64,000 nt of DNA from Terebella lapidaria (GCA_949152475.1 OX424564.1:3658001-3722000), one strand, 5' to 3'. Counted from the first letter of the stretch, positions 22,515-34,974 are shown. Notes: generated by a model not told the origin, from the letters alone. Translations and numbers: made by a program.

Positions 22515-25500
22515 CACACCAGCGAAACCGACTAGCGGAACGCGCGTTCCCTCGATCAAAGATGTCGAGCGGCAGGTTTTGCTTCGATTTGTTTTGCCAA
22601 AGAACATGGAATATTTTGAGTTATTTGTATGTTTTGTGTTGTGTTTAGATGGAGCACATATTACTACGGACAGCAGACATTATAAACAGGTTGTAAGCCA
22701 CCTAAAACGCATAAACAATGAATATTTCTTATCGCTGAAAACCCGCACTGATTAACGGAACGCAATACAATGATTTACGGAAAGCGCCAGACAATTTATT
22801 TCCCGATGAACGGAACGCGCAAAACCATGTTGCATGAAATAAATGAATAAACCAACATGTGACTCAACAAATAGATGAAAATAACTTATGCACACGTATG
22901 TTTCTTTCATAGCGTCGAAGAGGATTCCTCACTATAAAATTAGTAACATTATGAAGTTTTACTATCATTTCTCAATTTAGGAAATGTGTCTTGGTTGAAG
23001 AACATTTCAACACGAATGCCAATTTTCTCCCCGAAATACAAATACTGCAGGCCTAAAATTCCCAATAAAATTTGCCAGATTATGTAATATACTAGTATCA
23101 ATAGTACAAGTAGGCCCTACCAAAAATTTTGTATGTTTTTTTCTTGTTCGTTTTTGTTATTGACGTTTTGCTGGTAATTTTTAAGCCAAAAAATTTCCAC
23201 CTTCGGAATTTATTTTCTCAATCACTAGTATCCCTATATGCTTCGAAATGGTATATGGTTTGTATCACTATAGACCGAAAAGAGCATAACAAAACCAGAA
23301 TGGTTTCCAGATCAGTACTGTAATGGTTGAAATCAGTATTGTGAGCAAATATGGACAGTCATTGTGGAATTTATGATCGATGTATTCATTTCAGCTTTGA
23401 ATTATAAGCTTTGACCTTGATTTATAAATAAGAAGAATGATCTGCACTGAAAATTGCCCAATGCGTAAAAAAGTTATACCGATACAAAAACATTTTACGG
23501 CTATCCATGATCTATTTAACATTTCATGAAATTGTAATAGTGATATGGAAATGTGTGTACTTGCAGAAAAAACAGCATGAGATATTACTGTCCACCAAGT
23601 ACCGGTCGGTACGAATCAGTCAGCACCCTATTCCTCCACTATGTTGAAAAACATGAGAACTGTAAATTTTCCTTACGACGATACCATGGAAAACTTATGT
23701 TCGTTCATATAAAATGCCTTGTAGTCAGTTATAATTGAAGGCCTAGGCTATGCCTACTTAACATACATGTACTACACTCATCACAAAATCTTACTGATAT
23801 TAGAATATGAATAATATTTCGCGCGTGGTTGAAATCAAGCACTTCCATTTAATAGTAATTGTCTTATTCCATTCCTCAGTGTACATCAAAGCACACTCTG
23901 GACATAATATTCTAAATGTACATACCTGTGTAGTCCAGTTGAGATATTGTGACGGTGTGTGGTACGGTATCAAATAAACAAACATAGCACCAAGGGTGCT
24001 GTAGCTTACCGGCAATCATGTGAATTGCGTGGAATACTGAATACATATAAATTGTTACACTGATGTTAAAATCTATATGTTAAAACATGTCGTAAATGTT
24101 GATAGAAACACATTTTCTGTATGGACTTTATTACGAAATCAAGTTACATCTTGAAAGATTTTTTTCGTTAATGACAAATTTTCACAGACAGTCGATTCAA
24201 AGGCAACAAAACTTATATACATCACAAAGGTACATAAGGATAATCTTATACATGATTTTGAGGAAAACTGTCTGAATGAATTTCGAGAAAATGACCACCA
24301 AAGGCAAAATTCATAGTTTTTTCAACAAAAAGGTCGTTTTGACCTTTCAAGGTCATTGAAGGTCAAATTTAAGGTCACCACTCAAACCGCAATATATTAC
24401 TTCCCATTTGAATGTGCCAATACTTAGTCCAAAACAATTTTCAATTTTTTGCTGGAAATGGCTCAAAACGAATAGTGACTCGATTTGGGACAAAAAAATT
24501 TGTTTTGCCGACTCGTCAAAAAATCAAAATGGCCGCCCCACGCAGACCGTCATTTCAAAGGCAACAAAATTTATACACATCACAAAGGTACATAAGGAGA
24601 ATCTTATACATGATTTTGAGGAAAACTGTCTGAATAGTTTTCGAGAAAATGACCACCAAAGGCAAAATTCATTGTTTTTTCGACAAAAAAGGTCGTTTTG
24701 ACCTTTCAAGGTCATTGAAAGTCAAATTCAAGGTCACCACTCAAACCGCAATATATGATTTCCCATTTGAATGTGCCAATACTTAGGCTCTATCTTGAAG
24801 TGTTCTACGAGATTACTCTGCATAGCTCCCATTATGAAGGAAAACTTGGATGAAATTTTCAAAGTCCAAAACAATTTTCAATGACCGAAAAAAATTTTTT
24901 TTTTTTTGCTGGAAATGGCTCAAAACGAATAGTGACTTGATTTGAAACAAAAAAATTTTTTTTCGCCGAACCGTCAAAAAATCAAAATGGCCGCCACACG
25001 CAGACCGGCGATTCAAGGGCAACGAAACTTATACATGTCATAGAGGTACATGAGAGAAATGTTTTGAAACAAAAATCTCAAAACTGATCAGACAGTTTTT
25101 GAGAAAATGGCCACCAAAGTTCAAATTTGGCAATTTTTCGTCGAAAATGGCCGCCAAATCGGCAAAAACAATTCAATCAAAAAAATTAAAAAAAGTTTTT
25201 AGATATTGGCCTAAGGTATGTTCTGACAAATTTATGGGGAAATTCATCATGCCAAAAAAAAGTTACAGACCCGGCCGGACGACGGACGACGGACGACAGA
25301 CGACGGACGGACGACGGACGACGGACGAAAAACCACGATAATAGCTTATCGGCCCAAAGGGCCGGTAAGATAATAACATAACATGATGTATAGCATGATG
25401 AATTGCACACAGTGCGGCTCACCATCTGAATTCCCAAGCCATAAATGACAAAAACTCGTTCATGCTCATGTCAGTGATGTTTGCATAGGACTACATAGGC

Positions 25501-25984
25501 CTGCATTTCATAGTCACGCACGGAACACCTCATTATTATACTTTTTTGTTAAATTTGACTTTCATCTAATATAGGCCTACCTGGTGCATAACACTGTCAA
25601 CAGCTGCCATGTCTGGAAAAATATGAATATACCTTCAACACTACAGTGAACGAACATGGATAAAGGTCGGAAAATAAATTCTTAGCTGGAATTTTCATGT
25701 TGATGACTTCGCGTTCCGTAGGTCAATTCCTTGCGTTCCGTTAATCGTTTGAAAAGTTGACCTTCGCGTTCCGCTGATCTTCGTGTTTCCTTATCAGCTC
25801 ATTTTCGACGCGAAACACCCATATTACTATCCAAAGAAGGTGCTTTAGCTGACAAACCAATCTATAATTTTGTTTTATGTAAAGATCACATGCAAATATC
25901 GTCCAAATTTCTCGAAGCAAAGCCTACCGCTCGCCATCTTTGATCGAGGGAACGCGCGTTCCGTTAGTCGGTTTCGCTGGTGTG
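22515..25984. mobile_element. 3,470-bp terminal-inverted-repeat element, no transposase
   Basis: The ends are CACACCAGCGAAACCGACTA (22515) and its inverse (ending 25984), with similarity running about 85 bp inward. GTTAT flanks both sides (22510-22514 and 25985-25989). Subterminal regions at both ends repeat 'cggaacgc' words (22546-22815 and, inverted, 25705-25970). Interior frames are all under 100 residues and unrecognised. Another repeat element (24.19-25.37 kb) sits inside it. Confidence 0.85.
24190..25371 (-). mobile_element. Repeat element ending in the hairpin 'cggcccaaagggccgg'
   Basis: Two tandem ~360-bp modules (24192-24428 and 24552-24785) share 'cgattcaaaggcaacaaaac', 'acatgattttgaggaaaact', 'ttttgacctttcaaggtcat' and 'caccactcaaaccgcaatat'. 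They are followed by 'aaaatggccgccaa' phrases, a (GACGGAC)-rich stretch at 25275-25327 and the terminal 'cttatcggcccaaagggccg'. That end has the design of the ~130-bp-repeat family, so it is probably a relative. The left end is not defined. Confidence 0.7.
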
Positions 25985-26230
25985 GTTATTAATGGTCAAC
26001 GATTTAACACCTTTCCTGTAGAATTTATCAACAGGCAGACGCGTGTGGTTTCATTCTATCAGTGATTGATCGACAGTCTAATTGTAATTGAAGTTCTCTG
26101 CCATGTACATTTAACGTACCTCATTGTTAAGTATTTGAGAAAACATGATCACACTTGCAAACACGTACACTATAGCATTGTCTCCGAGTCATACTGTGTA
26201 ATATGGCTACTGGTATATTTAATTTTCACG

Positions 26231-26278
26231 GTAACGATATTTTCACGGATGTTAAGCAATCCGCGAAAATTACGTTAC
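26231..26278. repeat. Near-perfect hairpin (fold-back fragment)
   Basis: Arms gtaacgatattttcacggat (26231-26250) and atccgcgaaaattacgttac (26259-26278) differ at three positions. 'gcgaaaattac' recurs just after. Probably a short palindromic element. Confidence 0.75.
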
Positions 26279-26610
26279 TGCGAAAATTACATGATTTACA
26301 GTATTCTACTTTTGGGGAAGGCAATATTAAAGTTGAGCGTGCACCACCGTCACAGTAAGAAATATTCTTCAAACAATTGAGTCCAATCACTGCAGCTCAA
26401 CATAATTGCTGTGGTAGTACCTTTATTCATGTGTGTTTTGAATAAGTGATGATTTTTGCGGTTCTGATCATTACTGTCAGGTAACACCAAGGCAGTTCGT
26501 GTTAGATAGATCCGACAATTTGTCTCTCCGGCTGATTGTTTCGTTCCATGACACCAGAATATCAAGATACAGGTACAGACGGAAGCAAGCTAATTTGGAA
26601 TAGAAAGTTT

Positions 26611-26629
26611 GGGGGAGCGGGGGGGGGGG
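26611..26629. repeat. G-rich run
   Basis: 'gggggagcgggggggggg' run of low complexity. Confidence 0.9.
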
Positions 26630-26869
26630 CAGATAATGTACACTAAATTAGATATTCTTATCACAAATTGTATATAAACTGACGTTCTCTTAATGAGGGA
26701 TTGTAATCTATGTTCAATATATCGAATATGCGCCCATAATTTTGTGAAATTCAGTGATGATTAATTTTCTTGCATAATTTCAACCAAGGTGATTTATTGA
26801 ATACTTGTAATAGGTTGCCCACTGAGCAAACCACACACCAGTGAACTCTACAACAAATATCCGACAGCA

Positions 26870-27080
26870 AACATGTGCACTCTTGTACACACGTCAAGGA
26901 CAATGCTGTTATTTTGCCACCTGTCAGAACAGCATTCAGTCTGGAATGAATCTAGTTTTCAAGGACAACGGTGGTGTGGCTCGTCCCAATCCTGTCGTTC
27001 GTTTAGTTCTCTTGTTGAATCAAAGAGGTTCGTTTAGGACAAATTAACATCAGTTATTGTTTCTTCACGTTCCCAGACAA
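26870..27080. repeat. Segmental duplicate of 30.93-31.11 kb
   Basis: 'ccacctgtcagaacagcatt'/'acacctgccaggacatcatc', 'agtctggaatgaatctag'/'agtttggaataaacttg', 'tcccaatcc'/'tccaatcc' and 'aacatcagttattgtttctt'/'atatcagttgttgtttcttc' run in the same order. With the 20.7-kb segment, this places 20.7-27.1 kb as an expanded version of 30.1-31.1 kb. The rest of 27.1-27.6 kb holds an unrecognised 78-residue frame (27200-27436). Confidence 0.7.
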
Positions 27081-27609
27081 GATACATGTATCTCCTGCTC
27101 ACATAGGAGATATTGATTTATTGATACTGATCATATATGACGCTGTTGCTGCACTTCACACATATTTATGTTCCAAAATGTCAAGAAACCTTGACATAAG
27201 TGTATCTCTTTCCGCATTCTCCTTCTGTTCGGAGTAATCTCCTGCTTTTTTCTCGTTCTCTGTTCCCTTCCTTGTGCTATCTAGCCAAGGAAATGTTGGG
27301 AATTTCGCAGGCTCATTTTTGCAGGCACTTTCCTTTTACGTTGCACTTTGGATTCGTCATCACTGTCAGTATCAGACTTAAGAGTTACGTGTACTTCAGA
27401 GATGCAACCACTGCCGTTGGTCTTGTACCCTGCTAACCTTGTATAATTGGTTGGATTCTTCGAAGAAAAGACATGACATTTTTACACACCAATTTTGTCA
27501 TCATGGTCTACTGTGGCTTTGTATCTTTTCCTAATGCTCTTCCATTTAATAGCACTCTTATTTCCAGTTGCGTGATCAAATCTGCTGAGTTTATTGGTAA
27601 TAATATGGA

Positions 27610-27845
27610 ATTTTGGGGAATTCATGACGGGTGCCACTAGTGGGGCAGGAAATGCTCACTCTTTCCGGAACACCTGATTTCACCTCCTGATGGCCATTTA
27701 CGGGGGTTCATGAGTTTCCCTGTCATTTTTGTTTTCTCTCACTTCGTATGCCTGATATGACTTTCTGTCCCCGGACTATGAGATTGGATAACGGACCCTG
27801 TTTTGTTTGCTCGGAATACTTGATACTGGGTATTGATTCCACGTC
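27610..27845 (+). mobile_element. 3'-tail fragment of the RT-bearing retroelement
   Basis: Begins 'ggaattttggggaattcatg' and 'acgggtgccactagtggggc' and ends 'gggtattgattccacgtcta'. Full-length tail with no coding part. Confidence 0.9.
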
Positions 27846-28596
27846 TATTTGTGTGCATTTATTTCATTCCGAATGAGTCATTCATCCACTTCCTAAGGTA
27901 AAGAGCATCCTCGTCCACTCTTTGCTCCGACGTAACGTATCTGTACTGTACAATAGCTAACATTTATCATTGAACAATGAAAATATTCAAAATTGGGAAT
28001 AATTTTGAAAACAGGTTTTCGGTGTGCACCAGAGCTGCAGCCAGGCTCTGGAGAACCATTAGATGGACTAGTCATTGACGTCTCTTAAACTACAGCTTGT
28101 TGCTCAGCTGTCACGTACACTCCAGCAGTGATGACTTGATATATACAACATAACATAGTATCAAGCATATAGAAGAATAGGAGGTGAAGAATTTGGCAGA
28201 AGAATAGGAGGTGATGAAAAGCTTATACTCAGCCTTATAGGCATCCCAAAAGTATACTATCAAAAGTAATACCTTGTGTTTGCAACCCAGCAAACATTTC
28301 TGATGTTAATAGCAGAGAAACCTTTATCATCGCCAGCTTAACATCAGTAATGTGAGGAAAGTGTTACTATTTTGATAATCGGACCACTGGCAGATACCGG
28401 TGGAGACATTCATGAAAGGTACAATTTAAAGCTGCTGCTTTCGAATGTATGCAATATCTTTTTCAAAACCAATTCTTTGTTAAACACATCTAATGCAATA
28501 TAACAAAAGGTGTGCTCAATGATTTTGGCGATTACAGTCCGTCCGAGTTGTCTTTTCATCCGTTTCAGTGCCCATTTTGTACCGGTTTTGTAAATA

Positions 28597-28953
28597 AACA
28601 AACGAAGTGTATCCATCAAACCCGAATGTAAACAAATGCTCAATTCGCACTTAAAAGTCCACATCGAGTACATTGTTCAGTTCGTATGTGCATATATAGT
28701 GTAGTTGTGAGAACATCAGTGATAATAATCAGTGATATACCATGATGTGCGTGGAATTGTCAGTCTATCTCGCACTCCTATGCGTTGTGTACTTCTGCGT
28801 GTGATGGATACAGTTCCTGTATTTACGCGATAACCGCCTGTTCAAATGAGCACAATTTCCCTGAGAACTGGTTATTTTAATTACATTTGATGTGAGTATG
28901 TTTGCATGTTTGCATTTGTTTACATTCGGGTTTGATGGATACACTTCGTTTGT
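28597..28953. repeat. Perfect 42-bp inverted repeat
   Basis: The arm at 28912-28953 (starts gcatttgtttacattcgggt, ends cacttcgtttgt) is the exact reverse complement of 28598-28639. The spacer is about 270 bp. The exact identity suggests a recent event beside the RT fragment that follows. Confidence 0.85.
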
Positions 28954-28954
28954 C

Positions 28955-29395
28955 TATCGAAGTGCCCAGCTAGTCTCTAAACTGCTACGACAAGGATATG
29001 TTTTACCAAGACTTATAGCTGCGTTTAAGAAATTATATGGACGTCATCATGATCTGGTTGATAAATACAGCAAATCCATGTCTGCCCTGCAACTAGATCT
29101 ATTTTCATGTTAATTTTGGGGAATTCATGACGGGTGCCACTAGTGGGGCAGGAAATGCTCACTCTTTCCGGAACACCTGATTTCACCTCCTGATGGCCAT
29201 TTTGGGGGGTTCATGAGTTTCCTTGTCGTTTTTGTTTTCTCTCGCTTCGTGTGCCTGATGTTACTATCTGTCCCCGGACTGTGAGATTGGATGACGGACC
29301 CTGTTTTGTTTGCTCACTTCGTATGCCTGATATGACTTTCTGTCCACGGATTATGAGATTGGATAACGGACTCTGTTTTGCTCGCTCGGAATTTT
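28955..29395 (+). mobile_element. 5'-truncated retroelement: RT C-terminus plus 3' tail
   Basis: The frame to stop 29113 ends RSAQLVSKLLRQGYVLPRL, then FKKLYGRHHDLVDKYSKSMS. I recognise this as the C-terminal end of a reverse-transcriptase polyprotein common in mollusc genomes (LLxxGY...FYGRHHDLVDKY). The tail (29115-29395) starts 'gacgggtgccactagtgggg' and 'ctttccggaacacct'. Its coding end and tail are in register, so the solitary tails elsewhere are 3' ends of this family. The middle part after 29300 is partly repeated ('ctcacttcgtatgcctgata'). Confidence 0.8.
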
Positions 29396-29632
29396 GGGGA
29401 ATTCATGACGGGTGCCACTAGTGGGGCAGGAAATGCTCACTCTTTCCGGAACACATGATTTCACCTCCTAATGGCGATTTACGGGGGTTCATGAGTTTCC
29501 CTGTCATTTTTGTTTTCTCTCACTTCGTATGCCTGATATGACTTTCTGTCCCCAGACTATGAGATTGGATAATGGACCCTGTTTTGTTTGCTCGGAATAC
29601 TTAATACTGGGTATTGATTCCACGTCTATTTC
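29391..29632 (+). mobile_element. Second 3' tail directly abutting the first
   Basis: A complete tail copy, 'ggaattttggggaattcatg' to 'tgattccacgtctatttcat', starts within a few bases of the end of the previous one, giving a head-to-tail pair. Confidence 0.9.
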
Positions 29633-30074
29633 ATTCAGTTAGTTTAGCATGTTTAGTATGAAATATAGTTTTCAAAAACTTATGACTGGTTTCGAAGGCA
29701 GGCAACTAAAACTCCAAGAATTATGATTACATTTTTTGTGAAAGAGCTATGCTTTGAATACATATCTCAGGAATTGTCAAAGGTACAATTAGATCTACAG
29801 TCAAATCTGTATATAATCGCGCATCATTGGGACTGTGAAAATCTGGTGCTGGTTTGTGCTCAGTGCTTCAAAAGAATTGCATTTTGCCTAAAAAAAAGTT
29901 CATATAATCCTAAAATGGAAACTAGTTAACCACATCCAGACTCCACCCCTTTCATATGCCATTTATTTCCAATTTTCATCTATTCATTTTCCCAACTATC
30001 GTTACCAACACAATTGTGCTTCGTTTTCAACATCGATAATCGGTTCGTGGCACTCCATTCATCTCATTCACGAC

Positions 30075-31110
30075 CCAGTCCATTTTTATCACCGTGACTA
30101 TGCAGCCAAAGTGGGTCTCAGATAACAAAGCAGCTGTTGCCATGTGGGCAAGCGGAGACGGTACGTTGTATATCAAGATGCCAGAATCTGGTCCACACTG
30201 CCTACTTGTGGGATGACTAGAGTTGGATGGTGGACAGTCCAGGTGATGGATTAGACATGTGTTGCCAAGGCGTTTGTAGTGTCTGCCAACCTTTGGCACT
30301 AACATGTCTAACTGATATTAGAGATGATTATGGAGCAAACTGACTAAATTGGTTGCTTTGTATCCTGATTTCTTTGGTTGATGATGTATATATAAATGTT
30401 CGTGAATATTCAAACATTGTCATAATGTTATCATATTTACACATTGAGCAGAAAACGCAAAGACACTACATTATACATGATGCCATATCATTGTGGTTTT
30501 CATGATCATAACCAGATGCTTACAACAGACAAGGATATTTTGTACCACTATCACAGGAGAGATCTTTGTCGCAGTACGTTCATCCCAGTGTTCTGAGTAT
30601 GTGCTGATTTCTTAGTCCGTAAACAGGAATAACATAGTACCACGGATGTTATTCCTGTTTACGCATGTAGTTGCCTTCGACAATTCAATTGTAATCTAAA
30701 TCATTTCGTCAGTTTTGGCCATGAGACAATTACTTTCATCTGTTAAATACACTATAAATGCATACCACCAATCATGGCCCACAATTATTATTATAATTGC
30801 CTCGTACCATACCAAAAGGCTAGTAAAGCTCATTAGGTGTTGTCTTCTTGAGATTTTTAGTGATTTTGGATGGGACCTTTCCATCACAAATTCGACCGAA
30901 TAAACTCTGGACATGTAGCAAATGCCGGCTAACAAACAGGTGCTCTGTGACACCTGCCAGGACATCATCCAGTTTGGAATAAACTTGTTTTCAAGCAGAC
31001 TGTTGTTGGTGTGACCTGCTCCAATCCCATAATTCTCATAACATGCTAGATCCATGAAGTCAATTTCGGACAAATTTATATCAGTTGTTGTTTCTTCACT
31101 TTCCCAGTTA
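30075..31110. repeat. Compact copy of the segments at 20.7 and 26.9 kb
   Basis: 30075-30360 matches 20735-21030 and 30925-31110 matches 26870-27080, in the same order and strand. The minus strand has a 144-residue open frame (31130-30696) with no family I recognise; the matching part at 26.9 kb has stops and a frame change, so coding is not supported. Confidence 0.7.
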
Positions 31111-31381
31111 GGACATTTCCCTAAAGTCACTCAACGAAAGAATCAGTGCACGTCCAGTGGGTACTCAACATATATCGAGATCCACCATCTTTATGAGCAA
31201 TTCATGATTCACTGCCCCACGAATCGTCTCAGAAAACTACCTGCCTTCTAGCCATCATTTCGTTTGAGATAAATTCCAGTTTCATGTCACTCTACAGTGG
31301 TATTTCATAATAAAAAGTATGTTAAGTACGGAGTGCATGTTAAACACTGTGGCGAGATATTTTCCCATTTCTTTGGCCCCT

Positions 31382-31409
31382 CCCCCACCCCCCCCCCCCC
31401 CCCCCCCCC
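31382..31409. repeat. Poly-C tract
   Basis: A C run with a single A interruption at 31387. Confidence 0.97.
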
Positions 31410-31451
31410 AAACTGCACTATTGAAAATCTCAATACCCATGGATGATGAAG

Positions 31452-34336
31452 CAATGTAAGAATCAATCTATTACCACCAATATATTCAGATTTTGATGAT
31501 GTTAATAACAAACGTAAAGTACAACATTTTGCAATAGAAACAAAGCCCGATCAAATAGTTTATCCAAAACACTGGCGTCATCAGGGGCAGACAGTGTGTT
31601 AAATGTAGTTGTTTCTACTGTACACGTGATGGCATTAGCATACAACTGCCCAACAACCTACGAAAAAAAATATAAATCCAATACAAACCCCATGGAATAG
31701 ATATATATATATATATGACAAGTACATAAGTACCTAATCACAAGCCAAAAGGCTACTGACTTGATGGTATCCTAGGGGACAGATTTAACGTCCGCCAGCA
31801 GTGACACCGACGTGGTATGAATGTAAGAATCAATCTATTACCACCAATATATTCAGATTTTGATGATGTTAATAACAAACGTAAAGTACAACATTTTGCA
31901 ATAGAAACAAAGCCCGACCAAATAGTTTATCCAAAACACTGGCGTCATCAGGGGCAGACAGTGTGTTAAATGTAGTTGTTTCTACTGTACACCTGATGGA
32001 ATTAGTATACAACTGCCCAACAACCGACGAAAAAAATTATAAATCCAATATAAACCCTATGGAATAGATATATGACAAGTACATACGTACCTAATCACAA
32101 GCCAAAAGGCTACTGAGTTGATGGTATCCTCGGGGACAGATTTAACGTCCGCCAGCAGTGACACCGACTCAGTGGTATGAATGTAAGAATCAATCTATTA
32201 CTTGGTTGATCATGTGTTTGTTATGGATGTACATGTGACTATAATAAACGAATTTTCATTACCACCAATATATTCAGATTTTGATGATGTTAATAACAAA
32301 CGAAAAGTACAACATTTTGCAATAGAAACAAAGCCCGACCAAATAGTTTATCCAAAACACTGGCGTCATCAGGAGCAGACAGTGTATTGAATGTAGTTGT
32401 TTCTACTATACACCTGATGGAATTAGTATACAACTGCCCAACAACCTACGAAAACAATTATAAATCCAATACAAACCCCATTGAATAGATATATGACAAG
32501 TACATAAGTACCTAATCACAAGCCAAAAGGCTACTGAGTTGATGGTATCCTCGGGGACAGATTTAACGTCCGCCATCAGTGACACCGACTCAGTGGTATG
32601 AATGTAAGAATCAATCTATTACCACCAATATATTCAGATTTTGATGATGTTAATAACAAACGTAAAGTACAACATTTTGCAATAGAAACAAAGCCCGACC
32701 AAATAGTTTATCCAAAACACTGGCATCATCAGGGGCAGACAGTGTGTTAAATGTAGTTGTTTCTACTGTACACCTGATGGAATTAGTATACAACTGCCCA
32801 ACAACCTACGAAAAAAATTATAAATCCAATACAAACCCCATGAAATAGATATATGACAAGTACATAATCACAAGCCAAAAGGCTACTGAGTTGATGGTAT
32901 CCTCGGGGACAGATTTAACGTCTGCCAGCAGTGACACCGACTCAGTGGTATGAATGTAAGAATCAATCTATTACCACCAATATATTCAGATTTTGATGAT
33001 GTTAATAACAAACGTAAAGTACAACATTTTGCAATAGAAACAAAGCCCGACCAAATAGTTTATCCAAAACACTGGTGTCATCAGGGACAGACAGTGTGTT
33101 AAATGTAGTTGTTTCTACTGTACACCTGATGAAATTAGTATACATCTGCCCAACAACCTACGAAAAAAATTATAAATCCAATACAAACCCCATGGAATAG
33201 ATATATGACAAGTACATAATCACAAGCCAAAAGGCTACTGAGTTGATGGTATCCTCGTGGACAGATTTAACGTCCGCCAGCAGTGACACCGACTCAGTGG
33301 TATGAATGTAAGAATGAATCTATTACCACCAATATATTCAGATTTTGATGATGTTAATAACAAACGTAAAGTACAACATTTTGCAATAGAAACAAAGCCC
33401 AACCAAATAGTTTATCCAAAACACTGGCGTCATCAGGGGGCAGACAGTGTGTTAAATGTAGTTGTTTCTACTGTACACCTTATGGAATTAGTATACAACT
33501 GCCCAACAACCTACGAAAAAAATTATAAATCCAATACAAACCCCATGGAATAGATATATATATATATGACAAGTACATAAGTACCTAATCACAAGCCAAA
33601 AGGCTACTGACTTGATGGTATCCTCGGGGACAGATTTAACGTCCACCAGCAGTGACACCGACTCAGTGGTATGAATGTAAGAATCAATCTATTACCACCA
33701 ATATATTCAGATTTTGATGATGTTAATAACAAACGTAAAGTACAACATTTTGCAATAGAAACAAAGCCCGACCAAATAGTTTATCCAAAGCACTGGCGTC
33801 ATCAGGGACAGACAGTGTGTTAAATGTAGTTGTTTCTACTGTACACCTGATGGAATTAGTATACATCTGCCCAACAACCTACGAAAAAAATTATAAGTCC
33901 AATACAAACCCCATGGAATAGATATATGACAAGTACATAATCACAAGACAAAAGGCTACTGAGCTGATGGTATCCTCGGGGACAGATTTAACGTCCGCCA
34001 GCAGTGACACCGACTCAGTGGTATGAATGTAAGAATGAATCTATTACCACCAATATATTCAGATTTTAATGATGTTAATAACAAACGTAAAGTACAACAT
34101 TTTGCAATAGAAACAAAGCCCGATCAAATAGTTTATCCAAAACTGGCGTCATCAGAGGCAGACAGTGTGTTAAATGTAGTTGTTTCTACTGTACACCTGA
34201 TGAAATTAGTATACTACTGCCCAACAACCTACGAAAAAAATTATAAATCCAATACAAACCCCATGGAATAGATATATGACAAGTACATAAGTACCTAATC
34301 ACAAGCCAAAAGGCTACTGAGTTGATGGTATCCTCC
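31452..34336 (+). repeat. Satellite of eight ~352-369-bp units
   Basis: 'accaccaatatattcagatt' occurs at 31473, 31840, 32261, 32621, 32973, 33325, 33694 and 34046. Units differ by few substitutions and by short (TA) and 'gtacctaat' indels. Unit 3 has an extra ~64 bp (32197-32260). Units 2 and 4-8 keep an ATG-started frame reading MNVR(I/M)NLLPPIYSDF, then VQHFAIETKP, then YPKHWRHQ, normally ending TVC-stop. A fifth G in unit 6 and a short deletion in unit 8 lengthen it to 82-83 residues. I do not recognise the peptide. Confidence 0.95.
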
Positions 34337-34970
34337 AAGTCATTTCCTTGAAGTCAAACAGGGATTAGACACTGTTCTCATGTCATGGTTTCAATGTGTA
34401 TTGTCTTAGAAGACCTGTAGAAATACTTCCTAAAATATAATACAATAGTATGGCCATGTCTGTATAAGGTATTGTATGAATGTGTGTTCTAGATAAAATC
34501 AAATCAAATTGTCATATAACTGCCTACCCTACTTTGTTAAAAAAAAATGTGTATATGCTCTATAGCAGTATTTTGTCGATGATACTAAGGTTGCGAACCG
34601 TCCGTTGAATTGATCATGTTGATGGAAGTCCCGGAACCATCCATTTCTGATGGCTGTGTGAAGGGAATAATTACGCTAACCTGTTATGTCATTCTGCTAC
34701 TGGGGTTTCATGCGAAATATTATTGTACACCGGAAAAAAAGTAATTTTGCATGAAAAAAATACGCCCACGGATATACCCATGAGAGACAAATGCATATCA
34801 GCACTTATGTTCAAGCTCACGTCTAGGGATAATGGTGTGACACTTTTTCTTTGTAGTCAAGCCTGAGGCAGCGAGCTCAAAAGTCTCGAGTTTGTTAGAT
34901 GCGGATAATGGCTCGTCTATTATACTGTGTATTCCGAGCAGCAATACCATTGAACGGACTTGAATGAAAC
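34337..34970. other. No recognisable gene
   Basis: Sequence between the satellite and the 35-kb duplicate. No exon or element recognised. Confidence 0.4.
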
Positions 34971-34974
34971 GGAT

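Noticed and set aside
25186..25437. 83-residue minus-strand frame (RRPSSVRRLSSVVRRP)
   Set aside because: It is translation of the GACGGAC-rich tandem stretch at the element end.
27200..27436. Second PLAC8-like exon (CYLAKEM...FCRHFPF)
   Set aside because: The Cys spacing does not fit the PLAC8 pattern and there is no following GSILED-type exon; the resemblance is weak.
30696..31130. 144-residue minus-strand open frame as a gene
   Set aside because: The duplicate at 26.9 kb has stops and a frame change, and no family or splice sites were recognised.
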